Shown here one piece after another: positions 17,105-26,643 of a stretch of 40,560 bases of DNA (position 1 is its first letter; each line of letters opens with the position of its first letter). The notes under the pieces are model-generated. The model did no database searches. It was not told the DNA's origin and was given only the letters and a program-made list of their open reading frames with translations. The position numbers and the translations under genes are program-made. The stretch comes from Bordetella parapertussis (GTDB lineage Bacteria; Pseudomonadota; Gammaproteobacteria; Burkholderiales; SG8-39), in contig CAMDFL010000020.1 of NCBI GenBank assembly GCA_945897475.1, positions 1 to 40,560 of the forward strand. The letters run 5' to 3'.

Positions 17105-18082
17105 ATGCATTTTCGGCACGTTCTACTCGCGGCGACTGCGCTGTCTTTCGCCAACTCTGCGGCAACGCTGGCGCAAACCTATCCTGCAAAACCTATTCGG
17201 ATGATCGCCGAGTTCGGCGCCGGCAGCGGCGGCGATCTGGTGTTGCGCTCGATTCAGGGACCGATCGGCGAAGCCCTCGGGCAACCGGTGATCATCGAGA
17301 ATCGCCCCGGTGCGAGTGGCGTGCTCGCCGCTGACCAGATTTCCAAGGCAGCGCCAGATGGGTATGTGATCGGCGCCTTAACGCCCAATGGACTGATCAG
17401 CCGCCGTTTTTTAGCCAAAGGCGGCGCACCTATCGACGTCTTGAAAGATCTCACGCCGCTCTCAGCCGTCGGTGAGACCGTCACGCTGGTGCTCGCCAGC
17501 CAGACCTCGCCGGTGAAGACCTTGAGGGAAATGATCGACTACAGCAAAGCCAATCCCGGCAAATTGAGCTATGGCACATCGGGCTTTGGCACGACGCACC
17601 ATCTTTCGCAAGAGCAGGTGCGAATGATCACGGGCGCCGATCTGATGCACATACCCTACAAAACCGGCGTCGAGGCAGTTCAGGGCTTACTGTCCAACCA
17701 GATCCCGATAGCCTATGCGATCCTGGGATCGATAGGCTCCCACTTGAGAGCCGGCAAGGTGATTGCGTTGGCACGGGTTGGATCAACGCGTTATGACGCC
17801 CTGCCCAACGTGCCCGCCCTGGCCGAATTGGCGCCGGGGTTTCAAGCCCCGCCTTCCTGGACCGGTCTTTTCTCACCGCCGAATTTGTCAGCGGCGGTTC
17901 TGGGCCGCCTGGGCGGGGATATCGCCAAAGCGTTGCAACTGCCCTCCACCAAAACCCGATTGCTGGAAACCGGCTTCGAGGTAATTGGCAATACGCCGAC
18001 AGAGTTCGCAGCGCTGATCAGGACGCAGATTGAATTGACCGGAAAAATTGTCAAGGCGGCGAATATTCAGCCAATCGAGTGA
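17105..18082 (+). CDS. Bug/TctC-family periplasmic substrate-binding protein
   Basis: A 325-residue tripartite-tricarboxylate-transporter receptor of the Bug family. These proteins catch carboxylated ligands in the periplasm. Features are the signal peptide MHFRHVLLAATALSFANSAATLA, the opening YPAKPIRMIAEFGAGSGGD, IIENRPGASG and LSYGTSGFGTTHHLSQE, and HIPYKTGVEAVQGLLSNQI. The start ATG 17105 has AGGAGAG upstream. It is the third gene of the oxygenase-creatininase unit. No TctA or TctB membrane components are in the window, so it must use components from elsewhere or act as a sensor or scavenging protein, as proposed for many orphan Bug proteins. Confidence 0.93.
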   Translation: MHFRHVLLAATALSFANSAATLAQTYPAKPIRMIAEFGAGSGGDLVLRSIQGPIGEALGQPVIIENRPGASGVLAADQISKAAPDGYVIGALTPNGLISRRFLAKGGAPIDVLKDLTPLSAVGETVTLVLASQTSPVKTLREMIDYSKANPGKLSYGTSGFGTTHHLSQEQVRMITGADLMHIPYKTGVEAVQGLLSNQIPIAYAILGSIGSHLRAGKVIALARVGSTRYDALPNVPALAELAPGFQAPPSWTGLFSPPNLSAAVLGRLGGDIAKALQLPSTKTRLLETGFEVIGNTPTEFAALIRTQIELTGKIVKAANIQPIE

Positions 18083-18170
18083 CGATCCTCTAGGTATATC
18101 AAATATAGAATTTAAAATTACCTATGATGCCCATCATACAATCCAATTGTCATCATAAAGTTTGCAATTT

Positions 18171-18266
18171 TCAGCCGGCTTTAATCCGCTTGCCGGGTTT
18201 CACCGAGAGGCAGTTGGCGAACACACAGCCCGCCGACACGCCGCCGACGATGATGTAATCAAACAC
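18171..18266 (-). pseudogene. Remnant of a GMC-family oxidoreductase N-terminus
   Basis: Read leftwards from GTG 18266, 31 codons give VFDYIIVGGVSAGCVFANC and then LSVKPGKRIKAG before a stop. This matches the N-terminal FAD-binding start of GMC oxidoreductases such as choline dehydrogenase ([20 protein letters not shown]...). The GxGxxG motif is damaged (GGVSAG instead of GAGSAG) and the remaining 500 or so residues are absent. The fragment starts 2 bp after the RND gene stop. The rest of this gap (18083-18170) is AT-rich with no recognisable gene. Confidence 0.7.
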
Positions 18267-18268
18267 TA

Positions 18269-21200
18269 TCAATCGGAAGTGTTGTCTGTGCTCAATTTTG
18301 GAAGCGGCGATAGCGCAACCGGCGGGCTCTTCTTCTTGCTGCTACCCAACCAGGACTGCAACTTCTCGAAGTAGATGTAGACCACAGGTGTGAGATACAA
18401 AGTCAGAAACTGCGACACCAACAAGCCGCCGACCACGGCCAGGCCCAGGGACTGGCGCGCCACACCGCTCGCACCTAGAGCCATCGCGATCGGCAAGGTG
18501 CCCACCAGCGCAGCAAAGGTGGTCATCATGATCGGGCGAAACCGAACCAGACACGCTTCATGAATCGCATCTGCCGCCGCCTTTCCTTGGCTGCGCCCCG
18601 ACTCGATGGCGAAGTCAATCATCATGATGGCGTTCTTCTTGACTATCCCTATCAGCATGATGATGCCAACGAACGCGTACATGTCCAGTTCCCGGCCGAA
18701 AATCATCAGCGTAATTACCGCGCCCAAGGCCGCGGTGGGCAGGCCCGAAAGAATGGTGATCGGGTGGATAAAACTCTCGTAGAGAATGCCCAGCACCAGA
18801 TAGATCACGATGATGGCCAGAATCAACAGCGTTCCCATACCCGCCAGCGACTTCTGGAAGGCCTGCGCCGTGCCCTGAAAACTACCGGTGAGCGAAGCGG
18901 GCGCTTGAATCTCCAGCACTGCCGCGTTGATCGCCGCGATGCCATCCGACAGTGAAACCCCGTCGCGCAGGTCGAACGAAAGATTGACCGAGGGCAATTG
19001 GCCCTGATGGCTTACCGTCAACGGACCCACGCCATAGGAAAGCTTGGCCACCGAACCCAGGGGAATAATATTGCCGTTCGTTGAGCGCACATAGAGTTGC
19101 GACAAGGCCGAAGGATCACGCTGATACTCGGGCGCCAATTCGAGAATCACGAAGTACTGGTTGGTCGAGGTGTAGATGTTGGAGATGTTGACCGAACTGA
19201 ACGCATTGTTCAGCGCCACCTGTATCTGCTGCACCGACACATTGAGCGAGGACGCCTTCTCGCGATCGATTTCCACGCTCACCTGCGGGCGCGAAATCTG
19301 CAAATCACTCGATAAGTTGAACAGCGAGGGCACCGCCTTCAGTCTCTGCTCGATCTTGGGCACCCACTCGGTCAACTCGGACAGACTCGGCCCTTGTATG
19401 GTGTAGGTGTATTGACTCTTGGTGATGCGCGCGCCAATACGGATGGGGGGCAGGTTCTGCACGAATACCGACATACCCACCAGCCCGGCAAACTTGGGGC
19501 GTAACTGCCGCACCACTTCGTCGGCGGGCAGACGCTCGCCCAAGGGTTTCAAAGCAACCACCACACGGCCATTGTTCATTGATGCATTGCCGCTGCCCGC
19601 GCCCACGAAGCTCATGTAGGCGGCCACGTTCGGGTCTTTGCCAACGATCGCCATGACTTCCTTCTGGCGCTCCAGCATCGCATCAAAGGATATGTCCTGG
19701 GCAGCTTCTGTCAGGATCACGATCTGGCCGCTGTCGTCGTTGGGCAGGAATCCCTTAGGCGCTTTATCGAATAAATACCACGTCAAACCAATGATGGCAA
19801 AAAACACCACCATGGTCAGGCGCGAATGGCGGATCACCCAGGCGAGGCTGCTGCCATAGGCGCCTCGGGTGGCGTTAAAAGCATTCTCGAACAACATGAA
19901 GAGCCAACCGTGCTTTTGATTGGGATCGTGGGGTTTCAAAACCCGGCTGCACATCATTGGCGTCAAAGTTTGCGAGACAAAACCCGATATCAGCACAGCG
20001 ATAATGATGGTGACCGCGAACTCCTGCAGCAAGCGGCCAAGAATTCCGCCCATAAAGAGCACCGGTATAAACACCGCGACGAGCGACAGCGTCATGGAAA
20101 GAATGGTGAAGGTCACCTCTTTGGATCCGTCGAGTGTCGCCTGCATCGGCGTTTTGCCCATCTCTATATGTCGCGTGATGTTCTCCAGCATCACAATTGC
20201 ATCGTCCACCACGAAACCCACAGCGAGTGTCAAGGCCATGAGCGATAGCATATTGATGCTATATCCCCCCACATACATGAAGGCGAAGGAGCCGACAATG
20301 GCAATAGGCAGCGAACAGGCCGGAATGATGGTGGCCCAGACGTTGCGAAGAAACAGAAATATCACCCCGATCACCAGCACCAGCGCGATGAGCAGTGTTT
20401 CCTCAACGTCCTTCACCGAATTGCGGATGGTGATGGAGCGGTCATAGAGCACGTCAATATTGATGCCAACCGGCACTTCGGCGCGAAAGGTCGGCAGCAA
20501 CTCTTTAATGCGGTCCACCATTTCGATGGTGTTGGTGCCCGGTTGTCGTTGTATCGCGAGAATCACGCCACGCTTGCCGTTGAACCAAGCCGCCAGCTTG
20601 TTGTTCTGCACCCCATCGACTGCGCTGCCGATCTCGCGCAATCGTATCGGCGAGCCATTGCGGTAGGAAACGATCACAGAGTCGAACGCCGCGGCATTGA
20701 ATAGTTGCCCGGTGGACTGTATGGCGAACAGGCGATCCTTGCCATGGAGGGTGCCTGTGGCCAAGTTCTGATTGGCCTGCGACACTGCCTGCTGAACTTC
20801 ATTGATGCCAACGCCGCGCGAGGCCATCGCCTTGGGGTCGAGCTGCACGCGCACCGCGTATTTCTGTTGCCCGTACACCTGCACCTGCGCCACGCCATTG
20901 ATGGTGGCAATGCGCTGCGCCAGAAATGTCTCGGCGTATTCATTGACCGAGGAAAGCGGCAGGGTGTCGGAGGTCAAGGCCAGAAAATAAACCGGCGCGT
21001 CGGCGGGATTCACTTTGCGAAACGAGGGGGGCGAAGTCATTGCCGGAGGCAACTGGCGAGCGGTGGCGGCAATGGCGGAGTTCACGTCCTGCGCCGCCGC
21101 GTCGATACTGCGATCTAGGGAAAACTGAATGGTGATTTGCGTCGTACCCTGCCCGCTTTGCGAGGTCATGGAATCGATGCCGGCAATGGTGGAGAACTGT

Positions 21201-21409
21201 TTCTCCAGCGGCGTGGCCACCGCCGCGGCCATGGTCTCGGGACTCGCCCCTGAGAGCTCCGCGGTAACTTGAATGGTGGGAAAGTCGATGCTGGGCAGCG
21301 CATTGACCGGCATCAGCTTGAATCCGACCACGCCAAAAATCAGGAAGGCCGCCATGACCAGCGTGGTCATGACAGGACGGCGCACAAACGGTTCGGCCAG
21401 ATTACTCAT
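18269..21409 (-). CDS. RND-family efflux permease, HAE1/MdtB-MdtC type
   Basis: A 1046-residue resistance-nodulation-division inner-membrane pump driven by protons. It has the usual 12-helix layout with two large periplasmic loops. The N-terminus is FVRRPVMTTLVMAAFLIFG. The proton-relay aspartate pair is in VGFVVDDAIVMLENITRH of TM4, and the C-terminal half repeats it as IGIVKKNAIMMIDFAIE. The sequence pattern (VNALPSIDFPTIQV, SMTSQSGQGTTQITIQF) is closest to the MdtB/MdtC/MuxB group. The adaptor gene is upstream, 125 bp away on the same strand. No outer-membrane factor gene is present. It interrupts the row of catabolic genes, so it may export a toxic substrate or intermediate (inference). 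Confidence 0.94.
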   Translation of the reverse strand: MSNLAEPFVRRPVMTTLVMAAFLIFGVVGFKLMPVNALPSIDFPTIQVTAELSGASPETMAAAVATPLEKQFSTIAGIDSMTSQSGQGTTQITIQFSLDRSIDAAAQDVNSAIAATARQLPPAMTSPPSFRKVNPADAPVYFLALTSDTLPLSSVNEYAETFLAQRIATINGVAQVQVYGQQKYAVRVQLDPKAMASRGVGINEVQQAVSQANQNLATGTLHGKDRLFAIQSTGQLFNAAAFDSVIVSYRNGSPIRLREIGSAVDGVQNNKLAAWFNGKRGVILAIQRQPGTNTIEMVDRIKELLPTFRAEVPVGINIDVLYDRSITIRNSVKDVEETLLIALVLVIGVIFLFLRNVWATIIPACSLPIAIVGSFAFMYVGGYSINMLSLMALTLAVGFVVDDAIVMLENITRHIEMGKTPMQATLDGSKEVTFTILSMTLSLVAVFIPVLFMGGILGRLLQEFAVTIIIAVLISGFVSQTLTPMMCSRVLKPHDPNQKHGWLFMLFENAFNATRGAYGSSLAWVIRHSRLTMVVFFAIIGLTWYLFDKAPKGFLPNDDSGQIVILTEAAQDISFDAMLERQKEVMAIVGKDPNVAAYMSFVGAGSGNASMNNGRVVVALKPLGERLPADEVVRQLRPKFAGLVGMSVFVQNLPPIRIGARITKSQYTYTIQGPSLSELTEWVPKIEQRLKAVPSLFNLSSDLQISRPQVSVEIDREKASSLNVSVQQIQVALNNAFSSVNISNIYTSTNQYFVILELAPEYQRDPSALSQLYVRSTNGNIIPLGSVAKLSYGVGPLTVSHQGQLPSVNLSFDLRDGVSLSDGIAAINAAVLEIQAPASLTGSFQGTAQAFQKSLAGMGTLLILAIIVIYLVLGILYESFIHPITILSGLPTAALGAVITLMIFGRELDMYAFVGIIMLIGIVKKNAIMMIDFAIESGRSQGKAAADAIHEACLVRFRPIMMTTFAALVGTLPIAMALGASGVARQSLGLAVVGGLLVSQFLTLYLTPVVYIYFEKLQSWLGSSKKKSPPVALSPLPKLSTDNTSD

Positions 21410-21448
21410 TGTTTATTGACTCCGCGAATGATTCGAATTGCCCGATAG

Positions 21449-21490
21449 AACCTGGTACTGCCACACCGAAAACCTGGTACTGCCTCACCG
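21449..21490. repeat. 22-bp imperfect tandem repeat between the two RND genes
   Basis: AACCTGGTACTGCC-A-CACCG (21449-21468) recurs as AACCTGGTACTGCC-T-CACCG (21471-21490) with a 22-bp period and one mismatch. It lies in the 125-bp gap between the adaptor and permease genes. Confidence 0.75.
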
Positions 21491-21534
21491 CACCATGACG
21501 CCGTTAATCATTGCCGAGGCTCAAGTTTGAAATT

Positions 21535-22743
21535 TTATTTTTCCTGCCTTACCGCTACCTTAGTGCCATTGGTAAGGCGCAATTGCCCCTGGGTGACTAC
21601 CTGTTCGTCCTTACTCACGCCTTTGGCAACAATCGATTTATCGCCATCGGTACGGGTAATCGTCACCGGCCTGACTTCCACCGTTTCATCAGACTTGACC
21701 ACGAACACAAATTGTCCGTTTGGTCCGTTCTGCACCGCCTGAGCCGGAATAACCAAGGCATCGCCTTGGTCGTACAAACGCATGCTCACCTGTGCGAACT
21801 GTCCGGGCCACAAAGCGTTGTCGGCATTCTCAAATTGCGCCTTGAGCTTGATCGTTCCAGTAGAAAGATCGACGGCGTTGTCGATAAATACCAGCTTGCC
21901 CAAAGCGCGCTTGCCATCTTTCGCGTCGCTCGGCGTCGCTTCGACCGCGAGCATTGATGATCCCATGCGGCTGCGCACTTCGGCCAGGCGTTGCTCCGGC
22001 ACCGCGAAAGTGACGTAGATGGGGCGCACCTGATTAAGGTTGGCGATAGGACTGGGATCTGCGGCGCGCGCGATATTGCCGCGTTGTAACAGTATTTTTC
22101 CCGCGAACCCGTTGATCGGCGATCGGATGGTGGTGTATTCGAATTGAACTTTCGCGTTTTCCACCGCGGCCTGGCTGGCGTCGGCGACGGCCTGCGCGGT
22201 CTCCGCGTTGGTCTTGAACTGCGAATACCCGTCCTGGGAAACGAAATTTTTCTCCAGTAACTCTTTATAACGGTCATCCTGCTGCTTTGCCCGTTGGAAA
22301 GACGCGCGATCACGCGCAGCGGTGGCTTCCGCCTGCCTCAGCACCGCCGAATACGGGCCCGGATCGATTTTGAACAGGATCTCGCCCTGCTTGACTTCCT
22401 GGCCTTCGCGAAAATTCACCTCGGTAATTTGACCGTCGACACGCGCCTTGATCGCTACCGCGGTAAATGCCTCGACATTACCGATGGCATCCAGCTTGAC
22501 CGGCATACTGCGTTGCTCGACCAATGCTGCGGTTATCGGAACCGCAGCGCCTTTGCCGGCACCGCCCTTGCCCGCACCACCTTTGCCGGCACCACCCTTG
22601 CCCGCACCGCCTTTAGCGCCGTCCGCCGATTGCGCCGTGGCGCCGTTACTCGGATCCAGTACATCGCGATATAAATACAGCCCTACTCCAAGACCCACAA
22701 TCAGGACCAGAAAAACCAAACGCTTCACTGTAATCACGCCCAT
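21535..22743 (-). CDS. RND efflux adaptor (membrane fusion protein), MdtA type
   Basis: A 402-residue periplasmic adaptor that links the RND permease to an outer-membrane channel. An N-terminal membrane anchor (VKRLVFLVLIVGLGVGLYLY) is followed by a Gly/Ala/Lys repeat linker at about residues 43-66. Then come the lipoyl-like half (KARVDGQITEVNFREGQEVKQGEILFKIDPGPY), a coiled-coil hairpin (about 130-195), the second lipoyl half and beta-barrel (VRPIYVTFAVPEQRLAEVR), and a membrane-proximal end. The start ATG 22741-22743 has GGGGAAG upstream; the in-frame extension to 22953 has no family similarity. It is the first gene of the leftward pair with the permease. Confidence 0.93.
   Translation of the reverse strand: MGVITVKRLVFLVLIVGLGVGLYLYRDVLDPSNGATAQSADGAKGGAGKGGAGKGGAGKGGAGKGAAVPITAALVEQRSMPVKLDAIGNVEAFTAVAIKARVDGQITEVNFREGQEVKQGEILFKIDPGPYSAVLRQAEATAARDRASFQRAKQQDDRYKELLEKNFVSQDGYSQFKTNAETAQAVADASQAAVENAKVQFEYTTIRSPINGFAGKILLQRGNIARAADPSPIANLNQVRPIYVTFAVPEQRLAEVRSRMGSSMLAVEATPSDAKDGKRALGKLVFIDNAVDLSTGTIKLKAQFENADNALWPGQFAQVSMRLYDQGDALVIPAQAVQNGPNGQFVFVVKSDETVEVRPVTITRTDGDKSIVAKGVSKDEQVVTQGQLRLTNGTKVAVRQEK
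22549..22608 (-). repeat. 15-bp minisatellite encoding a (GGAGK)n linker
   Basis: Four in-frame 15-bp units (22549-22563, 22564-22578, 22579-22593, 22594-22608) encode the Gly-Gly-Ala-Gly-Lys repeat of the adaptor. Units 1 and 3 are nearly the same, and units 2 and 4 are nearly the same, so the array looks like a doubled 30-bp unit. Degenerate flanking units extend it on both sides. Confidence 0.88.
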
Positions 22744-22968
22744 TGCTTCCCCGTGGAAAAATGCAGGCCGCAAGGATAGAGTATTTTGCACAGAAAATCC
22801 CGGGCGCGAGGCGAGGCCTGACGGATAGGAAATTGCCAGGTAGAAAAAGCCATCGTAAGGGCATGCGGGCTGATCAAGCCAAACATTGACACTGTGCAGC
22901 GCGCCAAGTGATTGCGTTTGGAGCCCGAGCCCCACATACTCCGGTCGCACCACGACAGGAGAAATACC

Positions 22969-23949
22969 ATGCCAAGTATTTATCGCACCTGCGTTTCGAC
23001 TGCACTTGTGTTCGCGCTGGCCGTGCCTGTGGCCTTCGCACAGACCCCAAACTACCCGATCCGGTCAATCCGGATTCTGGTTGGTTACCCACCAGGGGGC
23101 GCCACCGATATCGTGGCGCGCGTAGTCGGCAGCGCGCTTTCGGTGCGCCTCGGGCAGCCTATCGTGATCGAGAACAGAGCCGGGTCGGCCAGCAATATTG
23201 CGGCGGCCGAGGTCGCTCGCGCCGAGCCCGACGGCTACCTGCTGCTGCACGGACCCGACAATCTATTCCTCACCAATCCGCACATTTACCGCGACAATAT
23301 GCCGCTTGATCCACTGCGTGATCTGGCGCTGGTATCGAGCCTGACCGCGAACCAGCTGACTCTCGCCGCGCACCCCTCGGTCAAGGCCAACAACTTGCGC
23401 GAGTTCGTTGAACTGGCCCGCACGAGCAAGCCGCCGCTGTTCTACGCGTCCATCGGCAATGGCAGCATGCATCACATCGGCATGGAAATTCTGAAACAAC
23501 ACCTGAATATTGACCTGACCCATGTTCCGTATAAAGGCGGCGGACCCGCCGGCGCAGGGCTGCTCGCCGGTGACGTCCAGGTGATGTTTGGCGGAGGATC
23601 GGTGTTGCCAATGATCAACGCGGGCAAAGTGCGCGCGCTTGGCACCACCGGCGCCAAGCGCTCGTCGATTCTTCCTGACCTGCCGACCATCGGCGAAATC
23701 TTTCCCGGCTACGAAGTGTTCATCTGGCACGGCACATTCGCGCCGGCAAAGACGCCACCGCCCATCCTCGATCGCCTCCACAGGGAAATCACGGCCGCCC
23801 TGCAGCAACCCGAAGTGGGCGAACGCCTGATCAAATCCGGTGCGGGCGAACCCTATATCACCGCGCGCGAGGAGTTCTCAGCACGCATTCGCAGCGACAG
23901 CGCTAAATTCGGCAAGGTGATCTCCACACTTGGCATCAAGAGCGAGTAA
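22969..23949 (+). CDS. Bug/TctC-family periplasmic substrate-binding protein
   Basis: A 326-residue Bug receptor, distinct in sequence from the one at 17105. Signal peptide MPSIYRTCVSTALVFALAVPVAFA is followed by YPIRSIRILVGYPPGGATDIVAR, IVIENRAGSASNIAAAEVA, LFYASIGNGSMHHIGMEIL and HVPYKGGGPAGAGLLAGDVQ. The start ATG 22969 has AGGAG eight bases upstream. It diverges from the RND adaptor gene across 225 bp and is the first of a rightward unit with the MDR oxidoreductase (43 bp on) and the FAD monooxygenase. The pocket sequence suggests a carboxylate or carboxamide ligand, as for the family, but the ligand is not predictable. Confidence 0.93.
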   Translation: MPSIYRTCVSTALVFALAVPVAFAQTPNYPIRSIRILVGYPPGGATDIVARVVGSALSVRLGQPIVIENRAGSASNIAAAEVARAEPDGYLLLHGPDNLFLTNPHIYRDNMPLDPLRDLALVSSLTANQLTLAAHPSVKANNLREFVELARTSKPPLFYASIGNGSMHHIGMEILKQHLNIDLTHVPYKGGGPAGAGLLAGDVQVMFGGGSVLPMINAGKVRALGTTGAKRSSILPDLPTIGEIFPGYEVFIWHGTFAPAKTPPPILDRLHREITAALQQPEVGERLIKSGAGEPYITAREEFSARIRSDSAKFGKVISTLGIKSE

Positions 23950-23992
23950 CAATCGTGCCGGGCAGCCGAGGGCTATCCAGAGAGGGCCAGTC

Positions 23993-24982
23993 ATGACCAA
24001 AGCTATCGGAATTTTCAAATTCGGAGGTCCTGAGGTTTTGCAGGTGCTAGATCTACCGCAGGCGCATGCCGCAGCCGGCGAGGTGCGCATCCGCGTGCAT
24101 GCAGCGACGGTCAACCCGACCGATACCAGCCTTCGCAACGGCGCCAGAGCGGCAATGCTGCGTGAGGTTCCGCCACCATACGTTCCTGGAATGGATATCG
24201 CTGGGGTCATCGACGAAATCGGCGCTGGCACCAAAACAGAGTTTGCGATCGGCGAGGCGGTGATGGCAATGGTCGTCAACAGCGCCAGCCATGGCGCCTA
24301 CCGGGCAAGCATTGTGCTGTCAGTCGATTGCGTTGTGCGAGCACCGAAAGGCCGGACCTTGATCGAGGCCGCGACCCTGCCAATGAATGGCCTAACCGCA
24401 CGACGCTCGCTCGATTTGCTCGCACTGCGGCCCGGCCAGACGCTGGCGGTCACCGGCGCGGCAGGGTGCTACGGTGGCTACGTGGTACAGCTTGCCAAAG
24501 CGGATGGGCTTCGCGTCATTGCCGATGCATCGGAGGCCGACCGCGAGCTTGTTCGTTCGCTGGGGGCGGATATTGTCGTCCCGCGAGGCAATGATATCGC
24601 CGCACAAGTTCGCAAGCTCGCACCTAACGGAGTAGATGGACTCGCTGACGGCGCCGTCCAGAGCGAGCTCGCCGTCGGCGCGGTTCGGGATGGGGGCAGC
24701 TTTGCGTCGGTGCGCGGCTGGAGTGGCGAGGAGCGCGGGATCAGATTTCACAAGACATTTGTCCGTGATTACGACCACAGGGCGGATCTGTTGGATTGCT
24801 TACGTCAACAAGTCGAGAGTGGGGTCATCACGCTTCGCGTCGCCGAGACATACCCGCCAGAACAGGCGGCCGAAGCGCATCGCCGCCTAGAGGCAAAGGG
24901 CACCCGCGGCCGGCTGGTGATCGTATTCTCATCGGCAAGCAGCGACGCGCGATTGCCCAATGAGCGCGATACAAGCAACTAA
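23993..24982 (+). CDS. Medium-chain dehydrogenase/reductase, quinone-oxidoreductase-like
   Basis: A 329-residue zinc-independent MDR protein of the NADPH:quinone oxidoreductase/enoyl reductase type. The N-terminal catalytic domain has [16 protein letters not shown] and [16 protein letters not shown]. The nucleotide-binding Rossmann segment is [20 protein letters not shown], about residues 150-170. No structural-zinc cysteines are visible. The start ATG 23993 follows AGAGGG. It lies between a Bug receptor and an FAD monooxygenase, with 43 and 20 bp gaps, so all three are probably one transcript. Reduction of a quinone or an alpha,beta-unsaturated carbonyl intermediate is the likely chemistry (family knowledge); the substrate is unknown. 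Confidence 0.88.
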   Translation: MTKAIGIFKFGGPEVLQVLDLPQAHAAAGEVRIRVHAATVNPTDTSLRNGARAAMLREVPPPYVPGMDIAGVIDEIGAGTKTEFAIGEAVMAMVVNSASHGAYRASIVLSVDCVVRAPKGRTLIEAATLPMNGLTARRSLDLLALRPGQTLAVTGAAGCYGGYVVQLAKADGLRVIADASEADRELVRSLGADIVVPRGNDIAAQVRKLAPNGVDGLADGAVQSELAVGAVRDGGSFASVRGWSGEERGIRFHKTFVRDYDHRADLLDCLRQQVESGVITLRVAETYPPEQAAEAHRRLEAKGTRGRLVIVFSSASSDARLPNERDTSN

Positions 24983-25002
24983 GCCGCAGGGGCGGATATT
25001 TC

Positions 25003-26619
25003 ATGACTGAAGTTCCCGTTCTCATCGTCGGCGGCGGTCCTGTCGGCCTCGCACTCGCCGCCGACCTCGGCTGGCGCGGCATAGACTGCATGCTGGTCGA
25101 ACAGGGCGACGGCATTATCCGCACGCCCAAGATGAATGAAGTCAATATCCGCACCATGGAATTCTGCCGCCGCTGGGGGATTGCCGATTGGGTGCAGAAC
25201 TGCCCCTTTCCCGCCGACCATCCGATGGACGTGGTGTTCGTCACCGCCATGGACGGCTATGAACTGGCGCGCATGCCGCGACCGGCGCGCCGCGATGACC
25301 TTGCGGGGCCCTACAGTCCGATGGTGATGCAGGCCTGTTCGCAGACCTGGTTCGACCCGATGCTGCAAAACCTCGCGCGTTCGTTTGCTGGCGTAAAACT
25401 GCTTCACCGATGCCGTATGGAGTCTTTCGATGCCGACGCGGATGGCGTGACTGCGCAGATTACGCATCTGGACAGCGGCAAACAGGAGACCGTGCGGGCA
25501 CGCTACCTGGCCGCTTGCGACGGCGCGGGAAGTCCCGTGCGCAGAAAACTTGGCATCCGCCTGCAGGGCAAGATGGAACTCAGCCGCCCGCTGCATATGT
25601 ATTTCAAAACACCGGATCTTTTTGCACAACTGGGTATTGCGCGCGGCACCTTTTATCTGGCCATAGACAATAACGGCCTGTGGGCCAATGTGCGCGTGAT
25701 CGATCCAGGCGCGGGTCTGTGGCGGCTGATGTTGCTCGATACCCCTACGGATTTCGATGCCGGCAATATTGATTGTGATGCTTACCTGCGCCGCGTCATC
25801 AAGCGCCCGATCAGTGTCGAGTGGGTCGGACACAGCGTCTGGGTGCGCCGTGGCGTGGTCGCCGAGCGCTACTCCGAGGGCCGGGTGCATCTCTTGGGCG
25901 ATGCGGTGCACCAGGTCTCGCCCACCGGGGCGTTGGGAATGAATACCGGCATCGCCGATGCTGTCGATCTGGCATGGAAGCTCGAAGCGGTCGAAAAAGG
26001 CTGGGGCGGCACGCAATTGCTCGCAAGCTACGATGCTGAACGCCGTCCGGCGGGAACACGCAATGTGCGTCACGCCACCGGGTTTTATCAGGGCCATCTC
26101 GACTTGGACAAAGGCATCGCCGCGATTGAAGACGCCACCAGCGAAGGCGATGCATTACGGGAAAAGCTTGGGCCACAACTCATAAACGGCGTGGGTGCCA
26201 TGTTCCGCACCCATGGCGTGCAACTGGGCTACCGCTACGATGACTCGCCCATATGCATACCCGATGGCACACCTGCCCCGGCTGACCAAGCCGCCGAATA
26301 TATCGCTACAGCGCGACCAGGCGCGCGCGCGCCGCACGCATGGCTTGCAGACGGTCGCTCGACACTCGATCTGTACGGGCGCGGGTATACGCTATTGCGG
26401 CTTGGAACCGATGCTCCCGAGGTGACTGCGCTCATCGCCGCGGCAAGCGCGCGCGCTATGCCACTGAACCCGGTCGCGCTGGCCGACCCTGCAATCGAAA
26501 AGCTCTACGAAAAAAAACTAGTGCTGGTACGCCCCGATGGCCATGTCGCCTGGCGCGGCGATGTTGTTCCCAGTGAGGTATCGAATCTGCTCGACTGCGT
26601 TCGCGGCGCCACGCAATGA
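25003..26619 (+). CDS. FAD-dependent aromatic-type monooxygenase (PHBH fold, MhpA-like)
   Basis: A 538-residue class-A flavoprotein monooxygenase. The FAD-binding GxGxxG is at residues 10-15 (VLIVGGGPVGLALA), the NADPH/FAD DG motif is LAACDGAGSPVRRKLG near 172, and the GD motif is RVHLLGDAVHQVSPTGALGMNTGI near 297. The C-terminal 150 residues resemble the thioredoxin-like domain found in phenol hydroxylase and MhpA-type enzymes (TLLRLGTDAPEVTALIA, LVLVRPDGHVAWRGD). Such enzymes hydroxylate phenolic rings or similar compounds with NAD(P)H and oxygen. It follows the MDR gene by 20 bp. The ring substrate cannot be told; a hydroxylated aromatic acid is the most common for the family. Confidence 0.92.
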   Translation: MTEVPVLIVGGGPVGLALAADLGWRGIDCMLVEQGDGIIRTPKMNEVNIRTMEFCRRWGIADWVQNCPFPADHPMDVVFVTAMDGYELARMPRPARRDDLAGPYSPMVMQACSQTWFDPMLQNLARSFAGVKLLHRCRMESFDADADGVTAQITHLDSGKQETVRARYLAACDGAGSPVRRKLGIRLQGKMELSRPLHMYFKTPDLFAQLGIARGTFYLAIDNNGLWANVRVIDPGAGLWRLMLLDTPTDFDAGNIDCDAYLRRVIKRPISVEWVGHSVWVRRGVVAERYSEGRVHLLGDAVHQVSPTGALGMNTGIADAVDLAWKLEAVEKGWGGTQLLASYDAERRPAGTRNVRHATGFYQGHLDLDKGIAAIEDATSEGDALREKLGPQLINGVGAMFRTHGVQLGYRYDDSPICIPDGTPAPADQAAEYIATARPGARAPHAWLADGRSTLDLYGRGYTLLRLGTDAPEVTALIAAASARAMPLNPVALADPAIEKLYEKKLVLVRPDGHVAWRGDVVPSEVSNLLDCVRGATQ

Positions 26620-26643
26620 GACCCGCTCACAAGAGGAAGCGCC

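Noticed and set aside
18083-18170. A promoter or small gene in the AT-rich gap after the Bug receptor
   Set aside because: No paired -35/-10 boxes or translation signals could be supported.
24979-26097. A 372-codon minus-strand ORF opposite the FAD monooxygenase
   Set aside because: Composition (His/Arg/Ala-rich) and full overlap with a complete gene mark it as a shadow.
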